DNA of 64,000 nucleotides from assembly GCA_047967505.1 (NCBI GenBank), contig CM106541.1; one strand, given 5' to 3'. The notes below the pieces were generated by a model, which was not told the DNA's origin, ran no database searches, and was given only the letters and a program-made list of their open reading frames with translations. The translations under genes were made by a program, and so were the position numbers. This DNA is from Dipteris shenzhenensis (Eukaryota > Polypodiophyta > Polypodiopsida > Gleicheniales). Positions 43,335 to 53,435 of the stretch are shown here, piece after piece. Numbering within the stretch: the stretch's first letter is position 1; each line of letters starts with the position of its first letter.

Positions 43335-43590
43335 TCTAGTTGCCGCTTTGCCCATTCTTCCTCCTCTGCATGTCGAAACTCTTCAGTTTCTTTCATTCGC
43401 TCTCTATCAACAATAAACCTTCACAGATGGGATTCACATCTGCCTCAGCAGCTTTTTCTTGTGGTAGATAAGTATCATCATTACTTCCTACCGTGGCAGT
43501 GTTCATATGAAAAACACTTGCTCTCTCGTCTAAGGATTCCATGAACAACAAAACCACAATAACCATGAAACCAGTTAGCATACCATGGTA
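43335..43590 (-). pseudogene. Captured coding fragment, helical Glu/Arg-rich
   Basis: Minus-strand segments ESLDERASVFHMNTATVGSN, PQEKAAEADVNPICE and, in a shifted frame, FIVDRERMKETEEFRHAEEE then EWAKRQLDLHTQA read as normal protein, the last part as a charged helix. It ends abruptly where HMGB-like sequence begins. I cannot name the family. It may belong to the same source gene as the Ser/Gln-rich piece upstream or be a separate capture. Confidence 0.5.
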
Positions 43591-44334
43591 ACGGCTTTCA
43601 CAGCTTCTACTTTCTCTGCACCAGCAATATTTCCTTCAAATAGTGGCAATCTTTGACAGGTTCTTTTCTTCTTTCTCTTCTTGCTCATGAATTGTAGGTC
43701 TTTGTCTACAGTAGCGTATCCACCAATTTTGGGAAGAGGATCTTCGTTGCTTTGAGATCTGCAAGTCTCCTCTTCCAAGACACGTACAATGCGCTGTCTC
43801 AGACTGGGCTCTGACCTGGGCATTGACAAAATGGCGCTGCCACCATCCATGGCTCTGTTACTTTCCAGGCTTAAACCTGGTGAGAGTAACTCTCCCGCAG
43901 CTTGTCTACTATCCTGCGAGACATCCCCATTAGAACTGCAACCAGGATTTTCCTGACTCGTGGAGACTTCAAGAGGAGAAAGTACTCCTGAAATTCTAGC
44001 TTCATCATCAGGTAAAACAGCAGAAAAGTTGTGAGGACACCCTAATTGCGCTTGTGGACACTCCGTCGACGATAACTTGTCGCAGACTTTATCTCCCCGC
44101 AAGAGGAAGCCAAGGGCCTGTCGGTAGTTTCAAATTGTTCACTGTGTATGGGCTTTGAGGACCCATCGCATGCTTGCGAAAGTTCAAGCTGTGACAAAAC
44201 GACATCACCAGCTTCCTGCGATTTGTAAGAAGAAGGTAGAGAACCATTTGATAACTGCCTATCCCAATTAGAATGAACCTTGAAAACATGATCTCCCTAA
44301 AATGATATGAGTGTGCCATTTTTCTTTTTCTCAA
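43575..44334 (-). pseudogene. Captured coding fragment with KKRKKKR motif, source gene unknown
   Basis: The largest frame in the element, 175 codons at 43575-44102, has Ser/Leu/Glu-rich sequence (ISGVLSPLEVSTSQENPG, SEPSLRQRIVRVLEEE) and FMSKKRKKKRTCQ, a likely nuclear-localisation signal. Upstream, in another frame, the reading continues (LSNGSLPSSYKSQEAGDVVL, LSQACDGSSKPIHSEQFETT), so one frameshift near 44090 divides it. The composition suggests a disordered nuclear host protein. It has no similarity to Gag or Pol motifs and is in the sense direction of the element. Whether it is translated from the element is unknown. Confidence 0.5.
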
Positions 44335-44401
44335 CTAATCATACTCAAACTCAGAAATAACAGTATACACACACTAATCTACCTAAGCTTAGCGATGACC
44401 A

Positions 44402-44413
44402 GCTCTGATACCA
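44402..44413 (-). promoter_or_regulatory. Primer-binding site for initiator tRNA-Met, element 4
   Basis: The plus strand reads GCTCTGATACCA, that is TGGTATCAGAGC on the minus strand, directly next to the LTR at 44414. Confidence 0.93.
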
Positions 44414-44775
44414 TGATAAGAAACTGAATGAGACCGCCACTAAGCCTAGGGCTACATGAGATTAGTGTAACAATCATGGAGGATTGAACCATACAAGAAA
44501 ATCCATTACGGGAGATACAACAATGTAGGCAACACTCAATCAATCTATTCCAATGCTTTATAAACAATACAATGATAGACCTCTTATATAGAGAGTCTCA
44601 AGGCATAAGCCTACTGTGTGGCATCCTCTGATCCACATCCAACTTGTGGTGACCAATGTCCCACATCCATTCATGTAGTCCACATCCTCTTGTGTGGCTA
44701 CCATAATTCCCACAAACATACCCCTCTAGGGTACCAACACAATATCCCATCAATTGGACATTGCACATTTCAACA
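44414..44775 (-). repeat. 5' LTR of element 4 (362 bp)
   Basis: It matches the other LTR apart from a 3-bp deletion around 44533 (AACACTCAATC against AACACCACTCAATC). The TATA block is at about 44583-44596. Confidence 0.92.
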
Positions 44776-44780
44776 GTAAA
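44776..44780. repeat. Target-site duplication of element 4, right
   Basis: GTAAA, identical to 42064-42068. Confidence 0.9.
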
Positions 44781-45500
44781 TGTTTCAATTTTGGGTAGGT
44801 CCTTACATCTATTTCAAAATTTAGGGGACCATGTAGATTCTCATGAGATTTGTTGATCCTTATGTATCATCATGAAATATATCACTTCCCCTAACAATAC
44901 AAAAACATCTTAAGGAATACACTATATGAAGAAAATTGATAGAATGATATTTTTGGTCTAGATGAACAATCTCGCTTGCTAGCTTGGATATGAAAATACT
45001 CCGACAAGCTAATAAATCTTGAAATGCACATTATTTTACAGAATACCAATTAGGAAACCTTTCCTACATAAAAGGATAGTAGCGTTAAAGAAGACTATTT
45101 ATCATGCTTGTACATGAAGCACAAAAGGTATCAATATAGATATATACATCATGGATGCATACACATATATTTATATATATAGCTAGATATACACATACGT
45201 ATACTTGCATATATTAAACAAATACCTGCAGATATGTATGAAGCTAGCTTCTCCTATAATTGTCCTATTGGCATAAGGAGAAACATTTTGCATATTCTTG
45301 ATCAGCCCATGCTATTGGAATAATTATTGAAAGGGAGGGAAGGAGATTCAACTAGGTTCCTAATGGTTCCTTATGAGAACTCATGTATCCTCATGGTTAT
45401 TATAGATATTTAAGGTGGCATATAAGATCTTAAGGATCTATATGGGACCTCATGGTTTCATCAAGATCCTTGTGCGACCTGACAAAACCATTATCGAACC
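44781..45500. other. AT-rich unassigned DNA
   Basis: It includes a TA-rich tract around 45135-45220 (ATATATTTATATATATAGC). No coding signal is seen. Confidence 0.45.
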
Positions 45501-47451
45501 TTACACATCCATAGATGTACTTACATGCCCCAAAGATATACATTACAATCCTTTTAAGCAAAACAAGGCAGCAAACCTATGCAAGAATTAAGACAAATCG
45601 TCAGACTTCCAGGCAATCTTCATGCCCAAAGATGTCTTTGCTTGATTTCTTTAGGATCCTCAGTGTTGAACCAGCAATAAGTAGCACCCCCTATCGTATG
45701 ACTCAAACTGGCAGCTCTAGGATCACTGGAACTAGCACCATCTCCCCCAAATGGTATATGCCTTTGCCTATGAGCTACAACATCCCTTACACGTTTGATG
45801 ATTTGTGCTTGGCGCTGCAGCTGCTACATGTCAATTAGCCATTGCACCTACTCTATGTCAATTAGCCACTCTATGTCAATTAGCCACTGCAAAGGGTGTG
45901 GCCGCAAATAATCCACCCCTCTGGGTTCCGGCCACTGCTCGCTCTCCATGTGCTCCATGAATGTTGCGTTCCAAGAGGAAGGTTTACATTGAAGCGATCC
46001 TCCACAGTAGCTAGGCGTTCATAAACTCGCAGAAACAATGTTGGCGGGTCTAGCAACCTGAGAAAAAGAGTATGCCTGGACGTAAAGTGCTTTTGCAAAA
46101 GACGATCTACTTCTTGCCACTAGGTTGGGCGAGGTGGTAAATGCAGCAAACAAAAAGGAATGGGCACACAGAGCTCAGCCAAAAACACAATTTATACAGC
46201 CTACCCCGCAACTTTTGCACATACGTCGCCTAGTTGCTGCTGACTGTCTCCGCACAACCCTATGACAGGGCTTCATACTTTTGATGCCAAGAGTCTTCAT
46301 TCATCTCCACACCCACTTTGCCCATATCTAATGTGCCTCCACCTCTGTCTGCCGAGCCCACATTGCGATGTGTGAGAGTGCCCACTGAGCCTACACTCAT
46401 ATTTGCACCCGAATGCTGGAGCTACGCTAGAATCACCACCCACACTTGCAGCACATCTCTGGAACAATAGTGCATTGCTAGCGTGCAATCTGTGTATTCC
46501 ACTCCTGCTGCACCTCTCCTTGCAACGTGCCCATGAGGTCCTCCAGGTGCTCTCAATTAATTGACATGGTCCCTGGAACTGAGACTAAGTATCATGCCAA
46601 TGCATCTATCAATCTTTGGCACAACAACTCCGCATTAATGTTCTAGAAATAATCTGCATGGAGTTTCCCTGATGACTCTATAGCCACTTTTGCCTCCTGC
46701 AGTTGCGCTTCGAGAAGGTTGAGTCAATGCCCATCCACTCCGCTTAGACCTGCATGGCTATGTTCTTTGCCCACAATATGTGGACTTCAGACTATAGCTC
46801 TGCAAGCCGCTACTGGGACTGGTAGACCATTGGTTGGCCATTTGCATATGGAATTGTGCACATGCCGCAAGTTGTGTGAGCGGTGTCAGGTGAATTGGAT
46901 TGCAGGGGTCCCCAAACTGTGACAGTTTTCAAATTTGCAGTGGTCATGATCGCGTTGTGGGCACGGTATTCGACTCAACCACATATAAAGCCATCACTGC
47001 ACTGGATGGCACCGCATACTGGAGGAACCTTTCCTGCCACTATCACAGACCGAGGCCAAGCACCGGAGTGTTGACTCCATCGAACTCAACACCGGAGTGC
47101 TGACCCCCACAATTGCGCACAAGGTCAGGCTCCAAAGTCACCACAATAGTCTATTCGAAACTTGGCGGTGTCACCACGACTAAAGCACTCTGAGAGACTC
47201 CTAGTAAAGTCACTAGTGTAGAGGTTGCAGACCTTGGTGGTGTCATTTCTACAACATTTCCCCTCTCATCAGCCTTTCGCTTCCTCTTCATGTCCACCTG
47301 ACCATCCCATTTTTGTGCCTTCTTAAGGTCCCTTCGGTAGCACGAGCGTCTAATCAAAGAGGAATCTGAGGTGACGGTATGGGGAAAGCTTACATCTAAT
47401 GGATGTGAGCCTATACTGTTGAACGGAGAACTACTAGAGAAAGTATGCATG
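45501..47451 (-). other. GC-richer stretch with minus-strand protein-like reading, unidentified
   Basis: The minus strand gives several protein-like segments in changing frames, for example RHTLFLRLLDPPTLFLRVYE and RLATVEDRFNVNLPLGTQH (46098-45880), CAQFHMQMANQWSTSPSSG (about 46850) and DLKKAQKWDGQVDMKRKRKA (about 47290). Base composition is richer in GC than the neighbours. No domain is recognised. It may be a dead host gene or element protein. Confidence 0.3.
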
Positions 47452-47523
47452 AAGCAACCATTAGGATTTGTTAGCACTAGAGACACTAAGCAACCACTAG
47501 GATTTGTTAGCACTAGAGACACT
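47452..47523. repeat. Tandem duplication, two 36-bp units
   Basis: AAGCAACCATTAGGATTTGT and 16 following bases, repeated at 47488 with one change. The length is a multiple of three, so the minus-strand frame repeats a 12-residue unit. Confidence 0.92.
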
Positions 47524-47717
47524 GCTTTAGGATTGAGTTGAAGGGAGTTTTGTGATTATTCCTAGTCTTTTGGTGTGCCTTTGGAAGGGTATAGGAAAGG
47601 TTGGCCGCTTCCCAAAGGTAAAATAGGCATTTTTTTAGACATTTCTTTTTTTTAAAGGTGATTGGTCCAAGTATGCTCTTTGTAAGAGGCTTTAATGCAT
47701 GCATTTAGTGACTTCTT

Positions 47718-47718
<1 letters not shown>

Positions 47719-47750
<32 letters not shown>
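47719..47750. repeat. (CT)n microsatellite
   Basis: Sixteen CT units. Confidence 0.95.
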
Positions 47751-47753
<3 letters not shown>

Positions 47754-47898
47754 TTTTTTGATCTTGGGCAAGTCTTATGAATTATTAAATATCATTCACC
47801 TTGTTTATAAAAAAAAATATTCTAACCTCTATTTTTGGATGGTTGTTGGCTTTCCAGCTTTTTGGCCTGTCAAGTTTCAAGTGGAAGCCTAAGTAACG

Positions 47899-48700
47899 AT
47901 GGCTGAGCGTGGCAAAGTGAAATTCATGTTTTTTGAAATTCTTTTGGTTTCCATTTTTGTCCCACTACGATTAGTCCAAGCTAGACTTTCCTATTCACTA
48001 GTTCAATTTACTATTTAAGTCCTCTCTCTCTCTCTTTCAAGCTTCCCTACCTCCACGCCCTTGCTCTTGGATTGTCTCGAGCTCGTTTGCTGCTGCGTTG
48101 GCCTCTAGTTGTTGGAAATTCTTCCACCAATTACCTGTTGGGCAAGCCTTATGAATGGCAAAAGTCATTCAACGTGTTTGACTTGGATGTGGTTTCCCAC
48201 ATTTTGGCTTGCATGTGCTTGCTGGATGGCTTCATACCTCCCAAGTTTGGATTGCTGGAGCGCCTTTCAACGCTTCCAAATTCATCAGCAGCTCCATCCC
48301 TGACACCCTTATCAACTGCACCAGTCTCTTAGGCATGGATCTCGACGACAACCGACTCGACCGTTCCACCCCGTCTCGTTCGCTTGGAAGAATTCCACAA
48401 CTTCAATTCCTAAGTCTCAATTCCAATCGCTTTTCGGGGTCCATATCGGAGAGAATTGGCAATTGTATGTCTCTCTACCTCTTCGACATCTCTAGCAACA
48501 TGCTGAACGGCCTCGTTCCGAACGACTTCGGTCTGCTTCAACAATTGGGATTTCTCATCTTTTCCAACAATATGCTCACCGGACACATTCCTCCGGCTCT
48601 AGGAAGCTGCGTCAGGATCTTCGTATTTGGATCTCTCTTTCAACAGGCTCTCTGCTAACATTCCCTCCAGCCTTTCCATGTAGAATCAATCTTTCGTTTA
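47899..48700 (+). pseudogene. LRR receptor-like kinase pseudogene, N-terminal part
   Basis: It begins with a 40-codon frame at 47899 (MAERGKVKFMFFEILLVSIF then VPLRLVQA), a typical signal peptide. After breaks, leucine-rich repeats follow in frame 48209-48658: DTLINCTSLLGMDLDDNRLD, IPQLQFLSLNSNRFSGSI, NCMSLYLFDISSNMLNGLVP, LGFLIFSNNMLTGHIPPALG. The plant-type LxLxxNxLxGxIP pattern marks the extracellular domain of a plasma-membrane receptor kinase. The frame is lost after GSCV at about 48610. The last 170 bases (48495-48680) are repeated at 50611-50800, where the gene seems to continue. Confidence 0.78.
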
Positions 48701-50131
48701 ATAGTAACGCTACACTTTGCAAATCGACAGATTCTTCAAGATCACCTCGAATTCATCGCTCGCAATTCTGTCCTCCATTCGAAATTTCTCATATACTTCC
48801 AAACCTTGTTAACCGCTTTCCCTTCTTTTGACGCCTCTGTCAGCCATCCCTTCCAGATAAGGCAGTCTCTTAATCGCTAAAGCCGAGCCACTGCTCTGTA
48901 CATCACATTGCCTCTTTGACCTGGTTGTTCAATGCGGGATGTGTTGCTCGCGATGCTATGTGAGGGAGGAAGGAGCTAGTGACGAGAACTTCAAATGATC
49001 GCACGAAGAAATGCATTGTAGATCCTATGCCCGGTTGCTCTTTCTAAGCATTTTTTCTTACTTCATTAGTGTACCTTCATTCGTCTTGCATTACAGCGCT
49101 CAAATTCCTATTCGTTGAGAATTGGTTGCCTACTGTCACGTAAATCTTCGGAGAAGTTTGGCACTATGTGAGACTATGCCCATTGAGTGCTATCATGATG
49201 GGAAAATTGTAACTTTTCATCACGACTCAATGTTTTTTAGGCATGAGCACAGCGGCATGAGAATGTGCAACAATTACGAATTTTGAGAGCCTTGCTTTTT
49301 GGCAAGAGGACATTTTGAGCCATTGCATTTTACCTAGCAATGCACACAGTAAAGCAGAGCCCTCTTGAACTTGTGTGAGATATAAATGCATTGGGCCGAA
49401 TGGTCTTGTATTTGCTGGTGCGTGAGCAACATATTGTCTGCCTCATGCATGAAGGGCGGACTATGTGTTTATTGACTTCTTGAACGTAAGTCTCATGGTC
49501 AAGTGCATGTCTATATATAATGGTGTGACTCATTCAAGGTGAATAGTGTCAGAGCTAGAGCACCAAGCTGTAATTGAACCTGACAGTGGAGTGTTGCAGT
49601 CTCCAATGTCTCATTCACAAGGCTGTGAATTTAACTGCACCAACAAAATTCACTGCTCCACAAGCCCATGCTTGGCCAAAGTTTGCACAATCTAGCTGAA
49701 ATCTAACTAGCGTAATGGGGCATGACAGGACCTTTACATTCAAATTTTGGCAACCTTATAGTAGTATGGCATCAGGGAAGTTCTTGCCAACCACGCCTTC
49801 CTACACGCCCAGCCTCCAGCACAGTGTTGCCATAGCTCCAACTTCGGATTAAAGAAGGAAATTTAGATCTGGAATATAGTAGCTAGTAGGACAACAATTT
49901 AACTCATGTATTAGGCTCCACCATGCATAGGCAAAATGGCACGAGTGTGTGTTACAAACATCCAACCAAGTGCTACACAAGTTACAGCCAAAGGGCTCAG
50001 GTTGGAAGCAGACTAACTAGCGAGTCCTAAGGCTACTACTAGGATGAAGGGACGAGTGCTAAATGACCCTTTTGTCTATACAACTTTGAAGGCAGGTATA
50101 GGCTGACTAGGACCAAGACTTAATTCTAACA
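48701..50131. other. Unassigned DNA between the two halves of the LRR pseudogene
   Basis: AT-rich, with no recognisable frames or element ends. It separates the duplicated LRR segments. Confidence 0.4.
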
Positions 50132-50400
50132 ATGGTAGCCATATTGCCCCACTTGGTTGGTCCCAAATCCAAAGTAAGAGTCATTGCTACAAAATTTGAA
50201 GCTTCATTTGCCTCACAACAAATTGGAGACCTACTACACATCTTCAAAGCTTGCATGATTCAACGGATGGAGCTGCTGGTCTTAAGCACGCTCAACCGAC
50301 GGATGAGCCTGGTGACACCCATCTCATACATGAATTCCCAGTACTGGAGATCGTCTCTGGAAATATGTGCGCGGGTGGAAGAGCTAATTTTAAACACTCA
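50132..50400 (+). pseudogene. D-type cyclin exon fragment
   Basis: The frame contains IFKACMIQRMELLVLSTLNR then RMSLVTPISYMN (about 50239-50337). Plant D cyclins have the segment TIQRMELLVLSTL-x-W-R-M-x-x-VTP-x-S-F/Y in the cyclin box, which this matches closely. Sequence before and after does not look like cyclin, so only one exon-sized piece is present. D cyclins activate CDKs at G1/S; this copy is an isolated fragment. It lies between the two LRR segments, in the same orientation. Confidence 0.6.
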
Positions 50401-50599
50401 TAGAGGTGAGTGGTTGTTGCTGCTTCATACTAAAACAGGTTGTGACTTTTACTCTTGGATAATCTTAATGGCAATCGTAGAGGTGAGCGCGATGGTGATC
50501 TGTTGTTTCATGATCGATCGATGGATGGATCGCACATGTTGTGAGTTTTGGAAATACATTTTGATGATTGCAAGACTGAGATTCTTGGCATGTCGTCCG

Positions 50600-51920
50600 C
50601 TATGGTCGCTCTCGCTAGCAACATGCTGAACGGACTCGTTCCGAACGACTTCGGTCTGCGTAAACATTTGGGATTTCTCATCCTTTCGAACAATATGCTC
50701 ATGGGATACATTCCTCTGGCTCTAGGAAGCTGTGTCTTGCTCTTATATTTGGATCTCTCTTTCAACAGGCTCTCTGGTAACATTCTCTCCAGCCTTTCTT
50801 CTCTAGTTGGGGCTTAATTTGCCCAACAATCCGTACCTATCCCTTCGTGGATTGGACAAATGGTCATGGCGATTGATCTCTCCTCGAATTCTTTGTCGGG
50901 CAAAGTGCTAAACAGCCTCGGTGATTGTGTTGCGCTCGTGCAGCTCAGTCTTTCGCATAACAAATTGGCTGGACCGATCCCGGGATCGCTCTGCAGCTCG
51001 ACAATCTACAAGAATTAGATATGTCCTACAATATGCTCATCCAATCTTTACCGCAAGAGCTTGCCCTCTTATCTTCCCTCGTAAATCTTAATTTATCACA
51101 CAACAATCTATCAGGTTTATTGTCTTCATAGATCTTGGAACCTTGCCTCAACTAGAACGGCTCAATGTTTCCTACAATAGCTTTGAAGGACCAATTAGGC
51201 GTGTTTGAACATATCAATGCCGCGTCCTTCCTCGGGAACCTTGGCTTATGTGGTCCGGTTCTTCAAAACACATGCCTTCAGGTTAACTCTACGCAAGACT
51301 TCAAAAATAAACATGGTCTTTCGCACAAGGGTGCAATTATTCTTATATGTCTGCATTTTTATTTCTGCTTTTGATAGGATACTTGACCACCAGATTCTAT
51401 CAACGTCGAAACTCCAAGATTCGGGGTGCAGCCTTGACAAGACAAGAGCGCGCGAACTTGCAAGACAAGAGAGATTCATAGCGGAAGCTATGAAGAAGGA
51501 AATATTGTTGAAAGAGAAATTGCGGCACGGAAACCTGATACGAATTTTGGGTTACGTCTCTAATCTAGAGGTGAAGGCTCTAGTCCTGGAATTCATGTCC
51601 AATGGCGATCAAGGCCTGAACATTGTGAATCGAGCTAGGAAATGCGGCTCAAAGTAGTAATCAATGTTACAGAACGCTTAGTGTATTTCCAACATGGGTA
51701 TGGTTTGCCCTATCATTCTCAAGGATGTGAAACCGAGCAATATCCTTTTAGACTCTAATTGGGGAGCACGAATTGGAGACTTCGGAATCTCCAGGCTCAT
51801 TAGCAATCCTGATAGGAGCTTTGTTATCCAATTTCAAAGGTTCCATCGATCACATGGCACCAAGCAAGTACTCCGGCTACCATCTCCTTCATTTAGTTGG
51901 ACTACGTGAATTGCTAGCTT
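50600..51920 (+). pseudogene. LRR receptor-like kinase pseudogene, LRR to kinase part
   Basis: LRRs (NMLNGLVPNDFGL, LGFLILSNNMLMGYIPLALG, LDLSFNRLSGNI, later LVQLSLSHNKLAGPIPGSL in broken frames) are followed by the typical juxtamembrane end (SYNSFEGPI, ASFLGNLGLCGPVLQNTCL at about 51170-51280), a hydrophobic membrane segment (GAIILICLHFYFCF), then kinase pieces: EKLRHGNLIRILGYVSNLEV, LVLEFMSNGD, KDVKPSNILLDSNWGARIGD, FGISRLI, and KGSIDHMAPS. Lys for Arg in HRD (LKD) and APS for APE, together with frameshifts, show it is dead. It stops in the activation segment near 51880. The architecture fits the LRR-XII-like receptor group, though the subfamily is inferred. Confidence 0.8.
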
Positions 51921-52499
51921 CTTTAGTAGAATTATATCGTATAGTTTTTTTTTATAAAATTTATGATTTTGCTAGTTGTAAATATATTTTTCCCTAAAGA
52001 TAATTTTTAAGATAATAAGAAAAAAAAGAATCGTGGAATGTTTTTGTTGTAGTCTGCTTTTGTGTATCCCATCTCTTTTGGGATATCCTTGAAGGGTTTT
52101 CTCAAATGGCACATGGGATTCGCAAAAAGCCAGTCAATGAATGCGCCTGTTCTCTTTCATTAAATATTCCATTATAAAGATCGTTTTGGCGCCATCTGCT
52201 TCAAGATATTTTTGAAAGAGTTTCCTTGGATTTAACTATCACTGTATATGTATGGTTAAATGCACTTTTGAATACTCTTAAGTGATGACATAAACCGGTT
52301 TCCTATGTACGAATAACAGATCTTGAAGATGAATGTGACTTGCAGAATGCATAAGGTGAGGACGAGTATGCAACTGAAGCCGTTGCTTGCAAAAAAAAAA
52401 AAATTGCAATCCAAAAAGCTAAAGCCAGTTCGCCTTTTAAAAAAGTCATTTGCCAAAAAAGCCGGTTCGCTTGAAAACTGATGTTTGCTTGTTGAAAGG

Positions 52500-52578
52500 A
52501 CTTTATGCTAGCCAAACGGGCTTTACGCCTACCAAACAAGCTTTATGCCTACCTAACGGGCTTCATGCCTATTGGTGA
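52500..52578. repeat. Minisatellite, about 22-bp units
   Basis: CTTTATGCTAGCCAAACGGG, CTTTACGCCTACCAAACAAG, CTTTATGCCTACCTAACGGG and CTTCATGCCTATTGG follow one another. Confidence 0.85.
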
Positions 52579-53087
52579 AAAGTTCATTGTTTACTCTTAC
52601 TGTAAAAGAAATAAAAATCCAAATAAAGTCCCCGAAAAAAAAGGAAAGTTACCATCAACACTTTGCATAAACTACTGGTCCAAGAGATATCATTTATAAA
52701 ACCTTCATTGCTTTAGTTATTTTCTATTCTCTTTCCTAAGCTATGCAACTTCTAAAAGGACATCAAAGTGATTCATTTAAAACTATAAAGGTAGCCCTGT
52801 TGACATATTTTTTCTCTTTTTAAGAAAAAAAGGCGAGCCTGTAGTTCAAAACAATAACAATTAACCCAAACAAATCAATTGATAACATCTTACACAAACA
52901 TAACTTAAGCCATGTCATGCATTTGGTTACACACCAAGCGATTGTTTATTTGATGCAGTCATGTACCTGTTGAAAAATGGGATGACCTTGAATAAGTACG
53001 GACTATAACAATCCAAAATTTTGTTTCAAACTTGTACAACAATGATCAGCATGCAATAAACTATCTCAACACATATTTGGATTTGAA

Positions 53088-53092
53088 CTTCA
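53088..53092. repeat. Target-site duplication of element 2, left
   Basis: CTTCA directly before TGTTGAG, repeated at 55782-55786. One more base (A) before each copy also matches. Confidence 0.8.
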
Positions 53093-53428
53093 TGTTGAGA
53101 TATGGTGCCATGAGCACATAGATTAAAGGGCTAAGGTATGTGCTAAGGAAAGAATTAAAGTAGCCACCCTAGGATGTGGACTACATGATGTGGAGATGTG
53201 GATTAAGGATATCCACAAGGAGAGATGTGGATGAGAGGATCCCACATGGTTTGACTATTTTAAAGGCTCTCTCTATATAAGAAGCCTATCATGTATTGTT
53301 GAACACACACATTGCAAGAGATATAGATTTGCTATCTCCCTCTCATGTCTTATTTAGTATGCTTTGATCCTCCTTAGTTCTTCCGCTTATCTTGTGTGCA
53401 CTAGGCTAGTACGATCCGCACTTTGTTA
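53093..53428 (+). repeat. 5' LTR of element 2 (336 bp)
   Basis: It runs from TGTTGAGATATGG to CACTTTGTTA when bounded like the 3' copy. TATATAA lies in CTCTCTATATAAGAAGCC near 53274. Confidence 0.9.
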
Positions 53429-53435
53429 TCAGAGC
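53424..53435 (+). promoter_or_regulatory. Primer-binding site, one mismatch, overlapping the LTR edge
   Basis: TGTTATCAGAGC differs from the initiator tRNA-Met complement TGGTATCAGAGC at the third base. Its first five bases also appear at the end of the 3' LTR. Confidence 0.75.

Larger units (their letters stand above)
42069..44775 (-). mobile_element. Complete young LTR element carrying host-gene fragments, element 4
   Basis: Read on the minus strand: 5' LTR 44775-44414, primer-binding site 44413-44402, interior 44401-42434, 3' LTR 42433-42069, flanked by GTAAA. The LTRs (362 and 365 bp) differ by eye only by a 3-bp indel, so insertion is recent. Total length is 2707 bp, like elements 1 and 2. 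The interior has no gag or pol. Instead it has sense-strand host coding DNA: an HMGB gene 3' part (about 43300-43035), a Glu/Arg-rich helical segment (about 43420-43335) and a Ser/Gln-rich protein piece (44334-43575). The LTR shares its promoter block and the GGATGTGGACTACATGA word with elements 1-3, so it is a diverged relative. Confidence 0.9.
51921..53092. other. Unassigned AT-rich DNA
   Basis: No gene is visible apart from the minisatellite at 52500. The last bases, CTTCA, form the target-site duplication of element 2. Confidence 0.45.

Noticed and set aside
43326-43544. Plus-strand Ser-rich frame inside element 4
   Set aside because: It is the antisense shadow of the captured helical segment read on the minus strand.
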